From assembly GCF_002159835.1 (NCBI RefSeq), contig NZ_NFJL01000008.1:62001-126000 (forward strand): DNA of 64,000 bases, read 5' to 3'. This document shows, one piece after another, positions 1-8,430 of the stretch (its first letter is position 1; each line of letters begins with the position of its first letter). A program made the position numbers and the translations under genes. The stretch comes from Blautia sp. An249. GTDB taxonomy: Bacteria > Bacillota > Clostridia > Lachnospirales > Lachnospiraceae. The notes under the pieces are model-generated. The model was not told where the DNA came from, made no database searches, and worked only from the letters and a program-made list of their open reading frames with translations.

Positions 1-153
1 CTGCAGATTCAAAACGTACAGACGGCACAGCTTTCAGACAGCGCAAGGGCAGTATACGATTTGGTAAAAGAGGCTACCGGAGTTTCCGGCATTGAGGAAG
101 ACGCCGGAGAGGATGAGCAGGAACAACAGACACAAGAACAGGACGTACAATAA
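1..153 (+). CDS. C-terminal end of an unidentified protein (partial)
   Basis: The window opens inside an open frame that ends with TAA at 151-153. The 50 visible residues end in a low-complexity acidic, glutamine-rich tail (many E, D and Q), which looks like a disordered extension. In Bacillus the gene before spoIIAA is dacF, a D-Ala-D-Ala carboxypeptidase, but nothing in this tail confirms that, so no function is assigned. A fully paired 12-bp hairpin follows at 170-213 and separates it from the spoIIA operon. Confidence 0.55.
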   Translation: MQIQNVQTAQLSDSARAVYDLVKEATGVSGIEEDAGEDEQEQQTQEQDVQ

Positions 154-169
154 CAGAAACCGTAAGTAA

Positions 170-213
170 GGGTTGCTGTGGAGATGAAAGAAAAAACATT
201 TCTGCGGCAGCCC
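170..213 (+). terminator. Probable terminator before the spoIIA operon
   Basis: Arms at 170-181 and 202-213 pair over 12 bp, including several G-U pairs, with a 20-nt A-rich loop. Only a short TTT run follows. It would end transcription of the upstream gene before spoIIAA. No clear sigma-H-type promoter was recognised between 213 and 285. Confidence 0.45.
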
Positions 214-284
214 TTTCCTGCATCATGCAGTGAAAGCAGCCGGCCGCAGGAAGGACAGACGGTTTATGAGAAAGGAGCAGGACA

Positions 285-653
285 ATGGATTCAGAAATGC
301 AGATTGCAGGAGCGCATCTGACCGTTCATCTTCCGCCGGAACTGGATCATCCCAATGCGGACAGAATCCGGGAGAAGACAGATGCCGTAATAAAAAAGCA
401 GTATATAAAGACAATTACCTTTGACTTTCAGGACACCGTTTTCATGGACAGCTCCGGCATCGGGCTGCTGATGGGCAGATATAAGGCGCTGGGCTTGCGA
501 GGGGGAAGTATCTATGCAGTGCATGTAAATGCGCATATATTTAAAATCCTGCATTTGTCAGGGGTTTACCGGTTCCTGGAAATCCAGAAGGAGGAACCGA
601 AATCAGGGGAGAGCAAAGAAGGGAGAGAATTATGGAGAACACCAATGAAATGA
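285..653 (+). CDS. spoIIAA: Anti-sigma F factor antagonist SpoIIAA
   Basis: STAS-domain protein of 122 residues that releases sigma F from the anti-sigma factor SpoIIAB in the forespore; its activity is set by serine phosphorylation. The motif MDSSGIGLLMGRYK at residues 54-67 holds the phosphorylation site; by comparison with Bacillus it is the second serine, Ser57. The start at 285 is preceded by AAAGGAG at 271-277. The 3' end overlaps spoIIAB by 22 bases, suggesting translational coupling. The C-terminal 15 or so residues are charged and extend past the usual STAS fold, probably because of this overlap. Confidence 0.95.
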   Translation: MDSEMQIAGAHLTVHLPPELDHPNADRIREKTDAVIKKQYIKTITFDFQDTVFMDSSGIGLLMGRYKALGLRGGSIYAVHVNAHIFKILHLSGVYRFLEIQKEEPKSGESKEGRELWRTPMK

Positions 654-1057
654 CAATTTCATTTGACAGCCGCACGTGTAATGAAGGGTTTATCCGTGTG
701 GCTGTGGCGGCCTTTTGCACACAGTTAAATCCTACTTTAGAAGAAGTGGCGGATATAAAAACCGCAGTCTCAGAAGCGGTAACCAACTGTATTATTCACG
801 GATATGAGGGAGAAGTACATAAGATAATCATACGCTGTAAAGCAGAGGGACAGTATTTTTACGTGGATGTGGAAGATACCGGAAGAGGAATCGAGGATAT
901 TGAAAAGGCCATGGAGCCTTTATTTACAACGAAACCAGAGCAGGATCGTTCCGGTATGGGATTTGCGTTTATGGAAGCTTTTATGGATGAAATACAGGTA
1001 GAATCAGAAGTGGATAAAGGAACGACTGTGCACATGAAAAAGAAGATTGGGAGGTAG
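632..1057 (+). CDS. spoIIAB: Anti-sigma F factor / serine kinase SpoIIAB
   Basis: GHKL-fold kinase of 141 residues. It binds and inhibits sigma F and phosphorylates SpoIIAA. The N box (SEAVTNCIIHGY, about residues 47-58), the G1 motif DTGRGI and the G2 motif GMGFAFM are all present, so ATP binding should be intact. It overlaps spoIIAA and is followed after 2 bases by sigF, the same gene order as in Bacillus subtilis. Confidence 0.96.
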   Translation: MENTNEMTISFDSRTCNEGFIRVAVAAFCTQLNPTLEEVADIKTAVSEAVTNCIIHGYEGEVHKIIIRCKAEGQYFYVDVEDTGRGIEDIEKAMEPLFTTKPEQDRSGMGFAFMEAFMDEIQVESEVDKGTTVHMKKKIGR

Positions 1058-1059
1058 CC

Positions 1060-1773
1060 ATGGAGCATACTCTTGCCCTTTTAGGGCTTGCACACCAGGG
1101 TGATAAAGAGGCAAGAGATACATTGTTTCAAGAAAATACAGGACTTATCTGGAGTATTGCAAAGCGGTTTCTGGGACGGGGCGTGGAGATGGAAGATCTG
1201 TTCCAGATAGGGAGTATCGGGCTTCTGAAGGCGGTAGATAAATTCGATCCTCAGTACGATGTGAAATTTTCCACCTATGCCGTTCCCATGATTACCGGGG
1301 AAATTAAGCGGTTTCTCAGGGATGACGGGATGATTAAAGTGAGCCGTTCTTTAAAAGAAACAGGAAGAAAAGCATATAAAGAAAAAGAAGAATTAGAGAA
1401 AAAACTGGGTCGGGAGCCCTATTTATGGGAACTGGCGAAAGAGATGGGAATTGACGAAGAGGAGCTGGTAATGTCCATGGAAGCCCAGGCGGAAGTGGAG
1501 TCTCTGCAGAAAACCATTTATCAGGGCGAGGGAAATGAAATCTCCCTGATGGAGAAGCTTCCTCAGAAAGAAAATGTACAGGATGCGGTCCTGGATAAAA
1601 TTTTGCTGGAAGAGATGCTGAATTATCTGGACGCCCGGGAGAGAAAATTAATCTATATGAGGTATTTTGAAGAGAAGACTCAGACAGAAATTGCAAAAGA
1701 AGTGGGTGTTTCACAGGTGCAGATTTCCAGAATGGAAAAAAAGATTTTAGAACGTTTGCGGGAAAAGCTATAG
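1060..1773 (+). CDS. sigF: RNA polymerase sigma factor SigF (SpoIIAC)
   Basis: Sporulation sigma factor of 237 residues that drives early forespore transcription. Region 2 includes DLFQIGSIGLLKAVDKFDP and the FSTYAVPMITGEIKRFLRDD stretch. Region 4 at the C terminus has the helix-turn-helix TQTEIAKEVGVSQVQISRME. It starts 2 bases after spoIIAB with the RBS GGGAGG inside the spoIIAB end. The stop codon lies in the loop of a hairpin at 1758-1784. Confidence 0.96.
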   Translation: MEHTLALLGLAHQGDKEARDTLFQENTGLIWSIAKRFLGRGVEMEDLFQIGSIGLLKAVDKFDPQYDVKFSTYAVPMITGEIKRFLRDDGMIKVSRSLKETGRKAYKEKEELEKKLGREPYLWELAKEMGIDEEELVMSMEAQAEVESLQKTIYQGEGNEISLMEKLPQKENVQDAVLDKILLEEMLNYLDARERKLIYMRYFEEKTQTEIAKEVGVSQVQISRMEKKILERLREKL

Positions 1774-1784
1774 GCTCTTCCCGC
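1758..1784 (+). terminator. Hairpin overlapping the sigF stop codon
   Basis: Arms at 1758-1768 and 1774-1784 match at 10 of 11 positions, with loop TATAG containing the sigF TAG stop. The following sequence ATTTTG is a weak U-tract. It probably limits read-through from spoIIA into spoVA, in keeping with a separate promoter just downstream. Confidence 0.6.
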
Positions 1785-1789
1785 ATTTT

Positions 1790-1818
1790 GCATAGTCCGG
1801 AAAAAACAAGACATACTA
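1790..1818 (+). promoter_or_regulatory. Sigma-G-type promoter of the spoVA operon
   Basis: GCATA at 1790-1794 and CATACTA at 1812-1818 are separated by 17 bases. This closely fits the forespore sigma-G pattern (GNATR, about 18 bases, CATNNTA). It lies 33 bases before the spoVAA start, and the B. subtilis spoVA operon is known to depend on sigma G. Confidence 0.7.
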
Positions 1819-1851
1819 AGGGGTAACAAAAGAATGAGAAAGGAGATTCTC

Positions 1852-2481
1852 ATGAGTAACACACTCTATATGCAGTTTGATAAAAATGTGGAAGTCCGTC
1901 ATCCTCATGTTTATCTGCAGGATGTGGCAGAGCTTTCCTGTACAGATCCGAAAGTGCTGGATCGGTGCCGGGTAATAAAAATCCTTCATCTGGATGAGAA
2001 AAAGCCCGGGCGTTATGTGGTATCTGTCAATGATATTTTAAAACTGCTGCTGGAAAAAGAAGAAAAACTGGATGTTACGGCTACCGGAGAGACCACCTTT
2101 GTTGTCACATACAGAAAAGAGCAGCAGGGAAGGATGACAAAGGCTCTGAAAGCAGCCTTTGTGTGCCTGATCACCTTTTTCGGAACAGCCTTTGCGATTA
2201 TGACTTTTAACAACGATGTAAGCGTAGAAGACTTATTTGCACAAATTTATCAGCAGGTAACCGGGGAAGTCTCCAATGGATTTACAGCGCTGGAAATTTC
2301 ATATTCTGCGGGGATAGGATTTGGGGTTCTGTTCTTCTTTAATCACTTCGGACGAAGAAAAATAACGGAAGATCCCACTCCCATGCAGGTGCAGATGCGG
2401 CTTTATGAGGACAATGTAAATAAAACCATAGTGGAGGATATAAACAGAAAGCAGGAGCAGAATAAGGGGAAAAAGGGATAA
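1852..2481 (+). CDS. spoVAA: Stage V sporulation protein AA
   Basis: Forespore inner-membrane protein linked to dipicolinic acid movement; 209 residues. The N-terminal half is a soluble beta-rich domain (VEVRHPHVYLQDVAELSC), followed by two membrane segments around VCLITFFGTAFAIM and SAGIGFGVLFFFNHFG and a basic tail. A start at 1834 is possible, but AAAGGAG at 1839-1845 is ideally placed for ATG 1852, so 1852 is preferred. First gene of a five-gene spoVA operon. Confidence 0.88.
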   Translation: MSNTLYMQFDKNVEVRHPHVYLQDVAELSCTDPKVLDRCRVIKILHLDEKKPGRYVVSVNDILKLLLEKEEKLDVTATGETTFVVTYRKEQQGRMTKALKAAFVCLITFFGTAFAIMTFNNDVSVEDLFAQIYQQVTGEVSNGFTALEISYSAGIGFGVLFFFNHFGRRKITEDPTPMQVQMRLYEDNVNKTIVEDINRKQEQNKGKKG

Positions 2482-2497
2482 GAAGGAGGAGTACAGA

Positions 2498-2920
2498 ATG
2501 TGGCAGCAAGTGTTTCTGAGTTTTATCGGTCTTTGCGCCGGATGGATTGTGGCCAGCGGGGCTGTGGGACTGCTGATTGGACTTGCCCTGGTACCCCGGT
2601 ACGCCGGGATCACCCATACCGGGGATAAGATTCTGCTTTACGAAGATGCAACCATGCTGGGGGCAATTCTGGGAAATCTGTTTTATCTTTTTCACTGGCA
2701 GATTCCGGCAGGAACTTTGGGACTGATTCTATACGGGGGATTTTCCGGGATTTTCCTGGGGGCCTGGATTTTAGCTCTGGCGGAGATGGCCAGTATTTTT
2801 CCCATTTTAACAAGGCGAATCAAATTTGAGAAAGGACTGCCCCTGGTCATTATCTGTGTGGCAGTCGGAAAAGCCGTCGGATCTTTATATTTTTTCTATA
2901 AAGGCTGGTGGAACGGATAG
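2498..2920 (+). CDS. spoVAB: Stage V sporulation protein AB
   Basis: Integral membrane protein of 140 residues with about four hydrophobic segments, starting with FIGLCAGWIVASGAVGLLIGLA. The LVPRYAGITHTGDKI region after the first segment is typical of SpoVAB. It is preceded by GAAGGAGGAG and sits 17 bases after spoVAA. It presumably acts with SpoVAA in the spore inner membrane. Confidence 0.9.
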   Translation: MWQQVFLSFIGLCAGWIVASGAVGLLIGLALVPRYAGITHTGDKILLYEDATMLGAILGNLFYLFHWQIPAGTLGLILYGGFSGIFLGAWILALAEMASIFPILTRRIKFEKGLPLVIICVAVGKAVGSLYFFYKGWWNG

Positions 2921-2929
2921 GAGGTTTCT

Positions 2930-3412
2930 ATGGTGGAACAGTTTCAGGACATAGCAAAGAAGAAAAAAGAAAAGGAGTACCAGAAATACGTTAAAAAAAT
3001 GACGCCCACCCATAATCTCGCACTGAATATGCTGAAAGCATTTCTGGTGGGAGGCCTGATCTGTACGCTGGGACAGGTGATCCTGCATACGGCAGAAGTG
3101 ATGGGAGCCGATGAGAAGACGGCGGGAAGCTGGTGTTCTCTGATACTGATATTTATCAGTGTGGTGCTGACGGGATTAAATATTTATCCCAGGATCGGCA
3201 AGTTTGCCGGAGCGGGCGCTCTGGTTCCTATCACCGGTTTTGCCAATTCCGTAGCTGCCTCGGCAATTGAATTTAAGAAAGAAGGACAGGTTTTCGGAAT
3301 CGGATGTAAGATTTTTACCATTGCGGGGCCGGTGATTTTGTACGGGATTCTCAGCTCCTGGGCGCTGGGAGTTATCTATTATATTCTTTTACAGTTAGGA
3401 GTGACAGGATGA
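2930..3412 (+). CDS. spoVAC: Stage V sporulation protein AC (DPA channel subunit)
   Basis: Membrane protein of 160 residues, a core part of the channel that moves calcium-dipicolinate into spores and releases it at germination. A charged N-terminal segment is followed by several membrane helices. The segments AFLVGGLICTLGQVIL and GAGALVPITGFANSVAASAIE are family signatures, also echoed in SpoVAE. The RBS AGGAGG lies at 2920-2925. The stop codon overlaps the spoVAD start (ATGA). Confidence 0.95.
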   Translation: MVEQFQDIAKKKKEKEYQKYVKKMTPTHNLALNMLKAFLVGGLICTLGQVILHTAEVMGADEKTAGSWCSLILIFISVVLTGLNIYPRIGKFAGAGALVPITGFANSVAASAIEFKKEGQVFGIGCKIFTIAGPVILYGILSSWALGVIYYILLQLGVTG

Positions 3413-4425
3413 AACAGTATGTGGGAAAACAAAGCATCGCATTTCAAAGCCCGGTCTGTATCCTGGCCGGGGCGTCCATTGCAGGAAAGAAAGAGGGGGA
3501 AGGCCCTCTGGGAGAACAGATTGATTTTATCTGCGAGGAACCTATGTTTGGAGCGGACACCTGGGAAGCGGCGGAGAGCACCATGCAAAAAGAGGCTCTG
3601 CAGACTGCCATCGGGAAGGCGGGGCTGACCAGGGAAGAAATCCGTATGATTTTTGCCGGAGATTTGCTGGCCCAGACCATTGCCTCCTCCTTTGGAATCC
3701 GGGATCTGGAAATTCCCTGTTATGGATTATACGGAGCCTGTTCCACCATGGGAGAAGCCCTTTCCCTGGGAGCGATGGCGGTGGCAGGAGGATATGGAGA
3801 ATATGTGGGAGCAGTTACTTCCAGTCACTTTGCCAGTGCGGAGAAGGAATTTCGCTTTCCCCTGGGATATGGGAATCAGCGGCCTCTGTCTGCTACCTGG
3901 ACGGTGACAGGAAGCGGCGCCTGCATTCTGGGGGAAACCGGGAGCAAAGTGGGGATAACCGGTATTACCACAGGGAAAATTGTGGATTACGGACTGAAGG
4001 ACTCCATGAATATGGGAGGCTGTATGGCTCCGGCCGCCTGTGACACCATCTATCAGAATCTGATGGATTTTAACCGTCAGCCGGAAGATTATGACCGGAT
4101 TGTAACCGGAGATCTGGGAGCGGTGGGGAAACAGATTTTACTGGATTTGCTGGCGGAAAGAGGATTTGACATCAGCAGACAGCATGATGACTGCGGTCTG
4201 TTAATTTATGACAATCAGAGGCAGGATACTCACTCGGGAGGAAGCGGCTGCGGCTGTGCGGCTGTGGTTTTCACTTCCCATCTTCTGCCGGCGGTGGAAG
4301 CGGGGAAATGGAAACGGATTCTCTTTGTTCCCACGGGAGCCATGCTCTCTAAGGTAAGCTTTAATGAAGGGCAGCCCATCCCGGGAATTGCTCAGGCCGT
4401 TGTGGTTGAAAATTTATCAGAATAA
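3409..4425 (+). CDS. spoVAD: Stage V sporulation protein AD
   Basis: Thiolase-fold protein of 338 residues that binds dipicolinic acid on the spore inner membrane and is required for its uptake. It shows the thiolase-like segment YGLYGACSTMGEALSLGAMAVAGG with the cysteine in the nucleophile region. It overlaps spoVAC by 4 bases, so the two are likely translated together. Length and motifs match the family. Confidence 0.95.
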   Translation: MKQYVGKQSIAFQSPVCILAGASIAGKKEGEGPLGEQIDFICEEPMFGADTWEAAESTMQKEALQTAIGKAGLTREEIRMIFAGDLLAQTIASSFGIRDLEIPCYGLYGACSTMGEALSLGAMAVAGGYGEYVGAVTSSHFASAEKEFRFPLGYGNQRPLSATWTVTGSGACILGETGSKVGITGITTGKIVDYGLKDSMNMGGCMAPAACDTIYQNLMDFNRQPEDYDRIVTGDLGAVGKQILLDLLAERGFDISRQHDDCGLLIYDNQRQDTHSGGSGCGCAAVVFTSHLLPAVEAGKWKRILFVPTGAMLSKVSFNEGQPIPGIAQAVVVENLSE

Positions 4426-4437
4426 GGAGGGAATGAA

Positions 4438-4794
4438 ATGGAATATGTCCGGGCTTTTCTGGTGGGAGGAATCATCTGTGCACTGGTTCAGATTCTGCTG
4501 GATCGAACGAAACTGATGCCGGGAAGAGTGATGGTACTTTTAGTCTGTTCGGGAGCTGTATTAAGCGCCGTGGGTCTTTATCGTCCCCTGTTTGATTTCG
4601 CAGGGGCAGGCGCCAGTGTGCCCCTTCTTGGGTTTGGTCATCTTTTGTGGAACGGAATGAAAGAAGCCATTCAGGAAAACGGGATTCTGGGGCTGTTTAT
4701 GGGAGGATTTACCGCCTGTGCCACAGGGGTGTCTGCTTCCCTGATCTTTTCTTATCTGGCCAGTCTGATTTTTAATCCGAAAATGAAAGAATAG
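4438..4794 (+). CDS. spoVAE: Stage V sporulation protein AE (SpoVAEb type)
   Basis: Small membrane protein of 118 residues with about four hydrophobic helices, homologous to SpoVAC (AFLVGGIICALVQILLD; GAGASVPLLGFGHLLWNG). It completes the SpoVAC-AD-AE core needed for DPA transport. RBS AAGGAGGG precedes the start. The soluble SpoVAEa and the SpoVAF gene found further along the B. subtilis operon are absent here; the next gene is unrelated. Confidence 0.92.
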   Translation: MEYVRAFLVGGIICALVQILLDRTKLMPGRVMVLLVCSGAVLSAVGLYRPLFDFAGAGASVPLLGFGHLLWNGMKEAIQENGILGLFMGGFTACATGVSASLIFSYLASLIFNPKMKE

Positions 4795-4799
4795 AAATC

Positions 4800-4828
4800 T
4801 GTACATTTTCTTTGCCAGATAGTATAAT
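4800..4828 (+). promoter_or_regulatory. Putative sigma-A promoter for tcdA
   Basis: TGTACA at 4800-4805 (four of six consensus bases) and a perfect TATAAT at 4823-4828 are separated by 17 bases. It lies 29 bases upstream of the chosen tcdA start. Confidence 0.55.
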
Positions 4829-4856
4829 AATCTATTATCGGCTGGGAGGACAGAAA

Positions 4857-5588
4857 ATGCAAAACGAATTTTCACGCATGGAAATGCTGGTGGGGGAAAA
4901 GGGAATGGAGATTCTTGCTTCTGCGAAGATTGCAGTTTTCGGTCTGGGAGGAGTAGGCTCCTACGTTGTGGAGGCGCTTGCCAGATGCGGCGTGGGGAGC
5001 CTGACTCTGGTAGATCATGATACGGTTTCTCTGACAAATATCAATCGTCAGATTTATGCACTGCATTCTACCCTGGGGAGAGCAAAAACACAGGTTGCAA
5101 AAGAGCGGATTCAGGATATTAATGAAAATATCCTGGTACATGTCTATGAAACTTTTTATAACAAAGATACCGCCTCTATGTTTGATTTCCACGGATATGA
5201 CTATATTATTGATGCCATTGATACGGTATCATCGAAACTTCTGCTGATTGAAGAGGCGAAAAGATGCGCCACTCCGATTATTTCCTGTATGGGAACGGGG
5301 AATAAGATGTTCCCTTCCGGATTTGAGATTGCAGATATATCCAAAACCAGCGTGTGTCCTCTGGCAAAGGTGATGAGGACGGAGCTGAGAAAAAGGGGAA
5401 TCAGGAAAGTAAAAGTTTTATATTCCCGGGAGAAGCCTGTGAAGGTGAAGGCCGCGCAGGAGACCAAAGGCTCTGCCGGGCGGCCGGTTCCGGGCAGTAT
5501 TTCCTTTGTGCCTGCAGCAGCAGGCCTGATGATTGCCGGGGAAGTGGTAAGAGATTTGCTGTCAAATCAATCAGGACTTTACAAATGA
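4857..5588 (+). CDS. tcdA: tRNA threonylcarbamoyladenosine dehydratase (ThiF/MoeB family)
   Basis: E1-like ATP-dependent enzyme of 243 residues that cyclises t6A37 in tRNAs to ct6A. The Rossmann glycine motif GLGGVGSYVVEALARCGVG, the SLTNINRQ segment and IDAIDTVSSKLLLI fit TcdA rather than the sulfur-carrier adenylyltransferases. An upstream TTG at 4812 keeps the frame open, but GGGAGGA at 4844-4850 selects ATG 4857, and the TTG lies within the promoter. Confidence 0.88.
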   Translation: MQNEFSRMEMLVGEKGMEILASAKIAVFGLGGVGSYVVEALARCGVGSLTLVDHDTVSLTNINRQIYALHSTLGRAKTQVAKERIQDINENILVHVYETFYNKDTASMFDFHGYDYIIDAIDTVSSKLLLIEEAKRCATPIISCMGTGNKMFPSGFEIADISKTSVCPLAKVMRTELRKRGIRKVKVLYSREKPVKVKAAQETKGSAGRPVPGSISFVPAAAGLMIAGEVVRDLLSNQSGLYK

Positions 5589-5644
5589 GTGAGAAATGAA
5601 TAAGATAGATAGGCAAAAGGAAAGTTTAAGGAGAGGATTGTAAA

Positions 5645-6556
5645 GTGAAAGAAGCAATAAAGAAAGCATTGGAAGAGATCGTAGGTCAGGACGCGGTCCT
5701 TGTGAATGAACCTATGGAAAAACACACCACATTTCGTGTAGGCGGGCCTGCAGATTATTTTGTATGTCCTTCCGATACCGAACAGGTACAGAAAGTTTTG
5801 AAATTCTGCAGAGAAAGTGAAACTCCTTACTTTATCCTGGGAAAGGGAAGCAACCTTCTGGTAAGTGACGAAGGATTCCGGGGCGTTATTCTTCAAATCG
5901 GAAAGAATATGAGCCGGATAGAAAGAGAAGGGAACCGTATCTGGGCTCAGGCAGGAACACCACTGGCGATCTTTGCCAAAGAGGCCGCAGACGGAGGACT
6001 GACAGGCGCGGAATTTGCGGCGGGTATCCCTGGAACCTTAGGCGGCGCAGTGGTTATGAATGCAGGCGCCTATGGGGGAGAGATGAAAGATATACTGAAA
6101 GAGGTCACGGTGGTATCTCAGGAGGGAGAGCTGATACGGATTCCGGCTCAAAAACTGGAAATGGGATACCGTACCAGTATCGTGAAGAAAGCAGGATATA
6201 TTGTCCTGGAAGCCACAGCAGAATTAGAGCCTGGAAAGGAAGAAGAGATTCGTGCCAGGATGAAGGAACTGGCGGACTTAAGGGTACAGAAACAGCCTCT
6301 GGATTATCCCAGCGCAGGCAGCACCTTTAAACGTCCGGAAGGCCACTTCGCAGGAAAGCTGATTATGGATGCAGGACTGAGAGGATACCGGGTGGGAAAC
6401 GCCCAGGTTTCCGAGAAACACTGCGGATTTGTGATTAACCTGGGAGGAGCCACAGCGAAAGACGTCTATCAGCTTATGCAGGACGTTGGCCGGATTGTGA
6501 AAGAGAAATATCAGATTGAACTGGAACCGGAAGTAAAAATGCTGGGGAAATTTTAA
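5645..6556 (+). CDS. murB: UDP-N-acetylenolpyruvoylglucosamine reductase
   Basis: FAD- and NADPH-dependent enzyme of 303 residues for the second committed step to UDP-MurNAc in peptidoglycan synthesis. FAD-binding signatures are GKGSNLLVSDEGFRG and AGIPGTLGGAVVMNAGAYGGE. The catalytic serine lies in YPSAGSTFKRP and the acidic residue in EPEVKMLG near the C terminus. The GTG start at 5645 follows AAGGAGAGG at 5628-5636. It leads the murB-rapZ-whiA-crh cluster. Confidence 0.95.
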   Translation: MKEAIKKALEEIVGQDAVLVNEPMEKHTTFRVGGPADYFVCPSDTEQVQKVLKFCRESETPYFILGKGSNLLVSDEGFRGVILQIGKNMSRIEREGNRIWAQAGTPLAIFAKEAADGGLTGAEFAAGIPGTLGGAVVMNAGAYGGEMKDILKEVTVVSQEGELIRIPAQKLEMGYRTSIVKKAGYIVLEATAELEPGKEEEIRARMKELADLRVQKQPLDYPSAGSTFKRPEGHFAGKLIMDAGLRGYRVGNAQVSEKHCGFVINLGGATAKDVYQLMQDVGRIVKEKYQIELEPEVKMLGKF

Positions 6557-6568
6557 CAGGAGATAACT

Positions 6569-7447
6569 ATGCGCTTTGTAATTGTAACCGGGGTTTCGGG
6601 AGCGGGAAAGACCACTGCCTTAAAAATACTGGAAGATTCCCATTATTTTTGTGTGGATAATCTGCCGATTCCTCTTATAGAAAAATTTGCTTCTATTGCG
6701 TTGGAGATGAATTCCGAAGAAGTACAGGATGTGGCCCTGGGAATCGACATCCGAAGCGGCCGGGCCCTGGATGAACTGGAACAGGTTCTGGATAAGATGA
6801 AGCATTTGGGGTATCATTTTGAAATCCTGTTTCTGGACGCAGACGATACTGTACTGATTAAGCGGTATAAGGAAACCAGACGGGCCCATCCTCTGGCTGC
6901 GTCGGGCCGTGTGGACGCCGGCCTGAAGCGGGAGAGGGAAATGCTGAAATTCCTGAAGCAGAAAGCGGATTACATTATTGATACTACATATCTTCTTACA
7001 AGAGAGTTAAAACAGGAGATGGAGCGGATTTTCGTAGAAAACCAGAAGTTTAAAAACCTGATGATCTCTGTGCTGTCTTTTGGATTTAAGTATGGAATTC
7101 CCAGTGATTCGGATCTGGTTTTCGATGTGCGTTTTCTTCCCAATCCCTATTATGTGGATGAGCTTCGGGCTCTGACCGGAGAAGACGAGGAAGTATATCA
7201 TTATGTCATGGATTCGCCCACAGCCTTAACCTTTGCCAGGAAGCTGGAGGATATGATTGAGTTTCTGATTCCCAATTATGAAAAAGAGGGAAAGACCAGT
7301 CTGGTTATCAGCATTGGATGTACGGGAGGCAAGCACCGTTCCGTCTCTATTGCCAGGGAACTGTACCGCAGGCTGAAGGACAAAACAGAATACGGACTGC
7401 GGATTGAACACCGGGATATAGAAAAGGACGCGGTACGGAAAAAATAG
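6569..7447 (+). CDS. rapZ: RNase adapter RapZ / YvcJ-family nucleotide-binding protein
   Basis: P-loop protein of 292 residues (Walker A GVSGAGKT, residues 8-15). In Enterobacteria RapZ guides RNase E to a glmS-regulating sRNA; in Firmicutes (YvcJ) the role is less clear. The C-terminal domain has the conserved ISIGCTGGKHRSVSIAREL motif near the end. It follows murB by 12 bases and precedes whiA by 17 bases, the usual Firmicute neighbourhood. Confidence 0.94.
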   Translation: MRFVIVTGVSGAGKTTALKILEDSHYFCVDNLPIPLIEKFASIALEMNSEEVQDVALGIDIRSGRALDELEQVLDKMKHLGYHFEILFLDADDTVLIKRYKETRRAHPLAASGRVDAGLKREREMLKFLKQKADYIIDTTYLLTRELKQEMERIFVENQKFKNLMISVLSFGFKYGIPSDSDLVFDVRFLPNPYYVDELRALTGEDEEVYHYVMDSPTALTFARKLEDMIEFLIPNYEKEGKTSLVISIGCTGGKHRSVSIARELYRRLKDKTEYGLRIEHRDIEKDAVRKK

Positions 7448-7464
7448 GGTAAGAGGTGAATGTG

Positions 7465-8430
7465 GTGTCTTTTTCATCAGAAGTAAAAGAAGAAATAGGG
7501 AAAAATATCAGCCCTGCCCGTCACTGTCAGATTGCAGAGCTTGCGGCTGTCTTAAGCGCCTGCGGCCGTCTGAAGCAGAATGAGAACGGGGAGCATTTTC
7601 TGCACTTCCAGACAGAAAATGAGGCTCTTGCCAGAAAGTGCTTTACATTATTGAAAAAAACATTTAATATAGATGTAGTGATGAAAACCGGAAAAAGCCC
7701 GTACCTGAAAAAAGGAAACATCTATGTAATTGAAGTTTCGGATCAGGAAAAGGTTCGCAAGGTGTTACAGGGAACAAAATTAGTGGACGAGGGAAGCCGC
7801 ATGTCAGAGCTGACCATGTTTTCAAAACCCATTGTTACACAGAAAGTCTGCTGTAAACGCGCTTTTATCAGAGGCGCTTTTCTGGCGGCCGGGTCCATCA
7901 GCGATCCGGAAAAAGGGTATCATTTTGAAATCGTGTGTGCAGAGAGAAGAAAGGCGGAACAAATCCAGGGATTGATTCAATGTTTTGATATTGATGCAAA
8001 AATTGTGGTGCGTAACAAGTCTCATGTGGTTTACGTGAAAGAGGGAGCTCAGATTGTGGAACTTTTGGCGGTAATGGAGGCAAACGTTTCCCTGATGAAT
8101 CTGGAGAATATCCGTATTGTGAAAGAAATGAGAAACAGTGTGAACCGGAAAGTGAACTGTGAAACGGCTAATATACATAAGACGGTGAATGCGGCGGTCA
8201 GACAGGTGGAAGACATCCGCCTGGTAGAAGAGAAAATAGGACTTGAAAATCTGAACGAGGGGCTGGCTGAGATCGCAGAGCTTCGTCTTAAATATCCGGA
8301 AGCTACGCTGAAAGAGCTGGGGATGATGCTGTGTCCTCAGGTGGGGAAATCCGGAGTGAATCATCGCTTGCGAAAGCTGAGTGAACTAGCGAAAGATTTG
8401 CGGAGGCGCAAGGAGGAGAATTTGTTATGA
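7465..8430 (+). CDS. whiA: DNA-binding protein WhiA
   Basis: WhiA of 321 residues: an N-terminal LAGLIDADG-like domain (RAFIRGAFLAAGSISDPEKGYHFE) and a C-terminal helix-turn-helix. In Gram-positives it affects chromosome segregation and cell division. In-frame GTG codons occur at 7456, 7462 and 7465. The family start MSFSSEVKEE and the purine-rich RBS AAGAGGTG at 7451-7458 favour 7465. The 3' end overlaps the next start by 4 bases. Confidence 0.93.
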   Translation: MSFSSEVKEEIGKNISPARHCQIAELAAVLSACGRLKQNENGEHFLHFQTENEALARKCFTLLKKTFNIDVVMKTGKSPYLKKGNIYVIEVSDQEKVRKVLQGTKLVDEGSRMSELTMFSKPIVTQKVCCKRAFIRGAFLAAGSISDPEKGYHFEIVCAERRKAEQIQGLIQCFDIDAKIVVRNKSHVVYVKEGAQIVELLAVMEANVSLMNLENIRIVKEMRNSVNRKVNCETANIHKTVNAAVRQVEDIRLVEEKIGLENLNEGLAEIAELRLKYPEATLKELGMMLCPQVGKSGVNHRLRKLSELAKDLRRRKEENLL

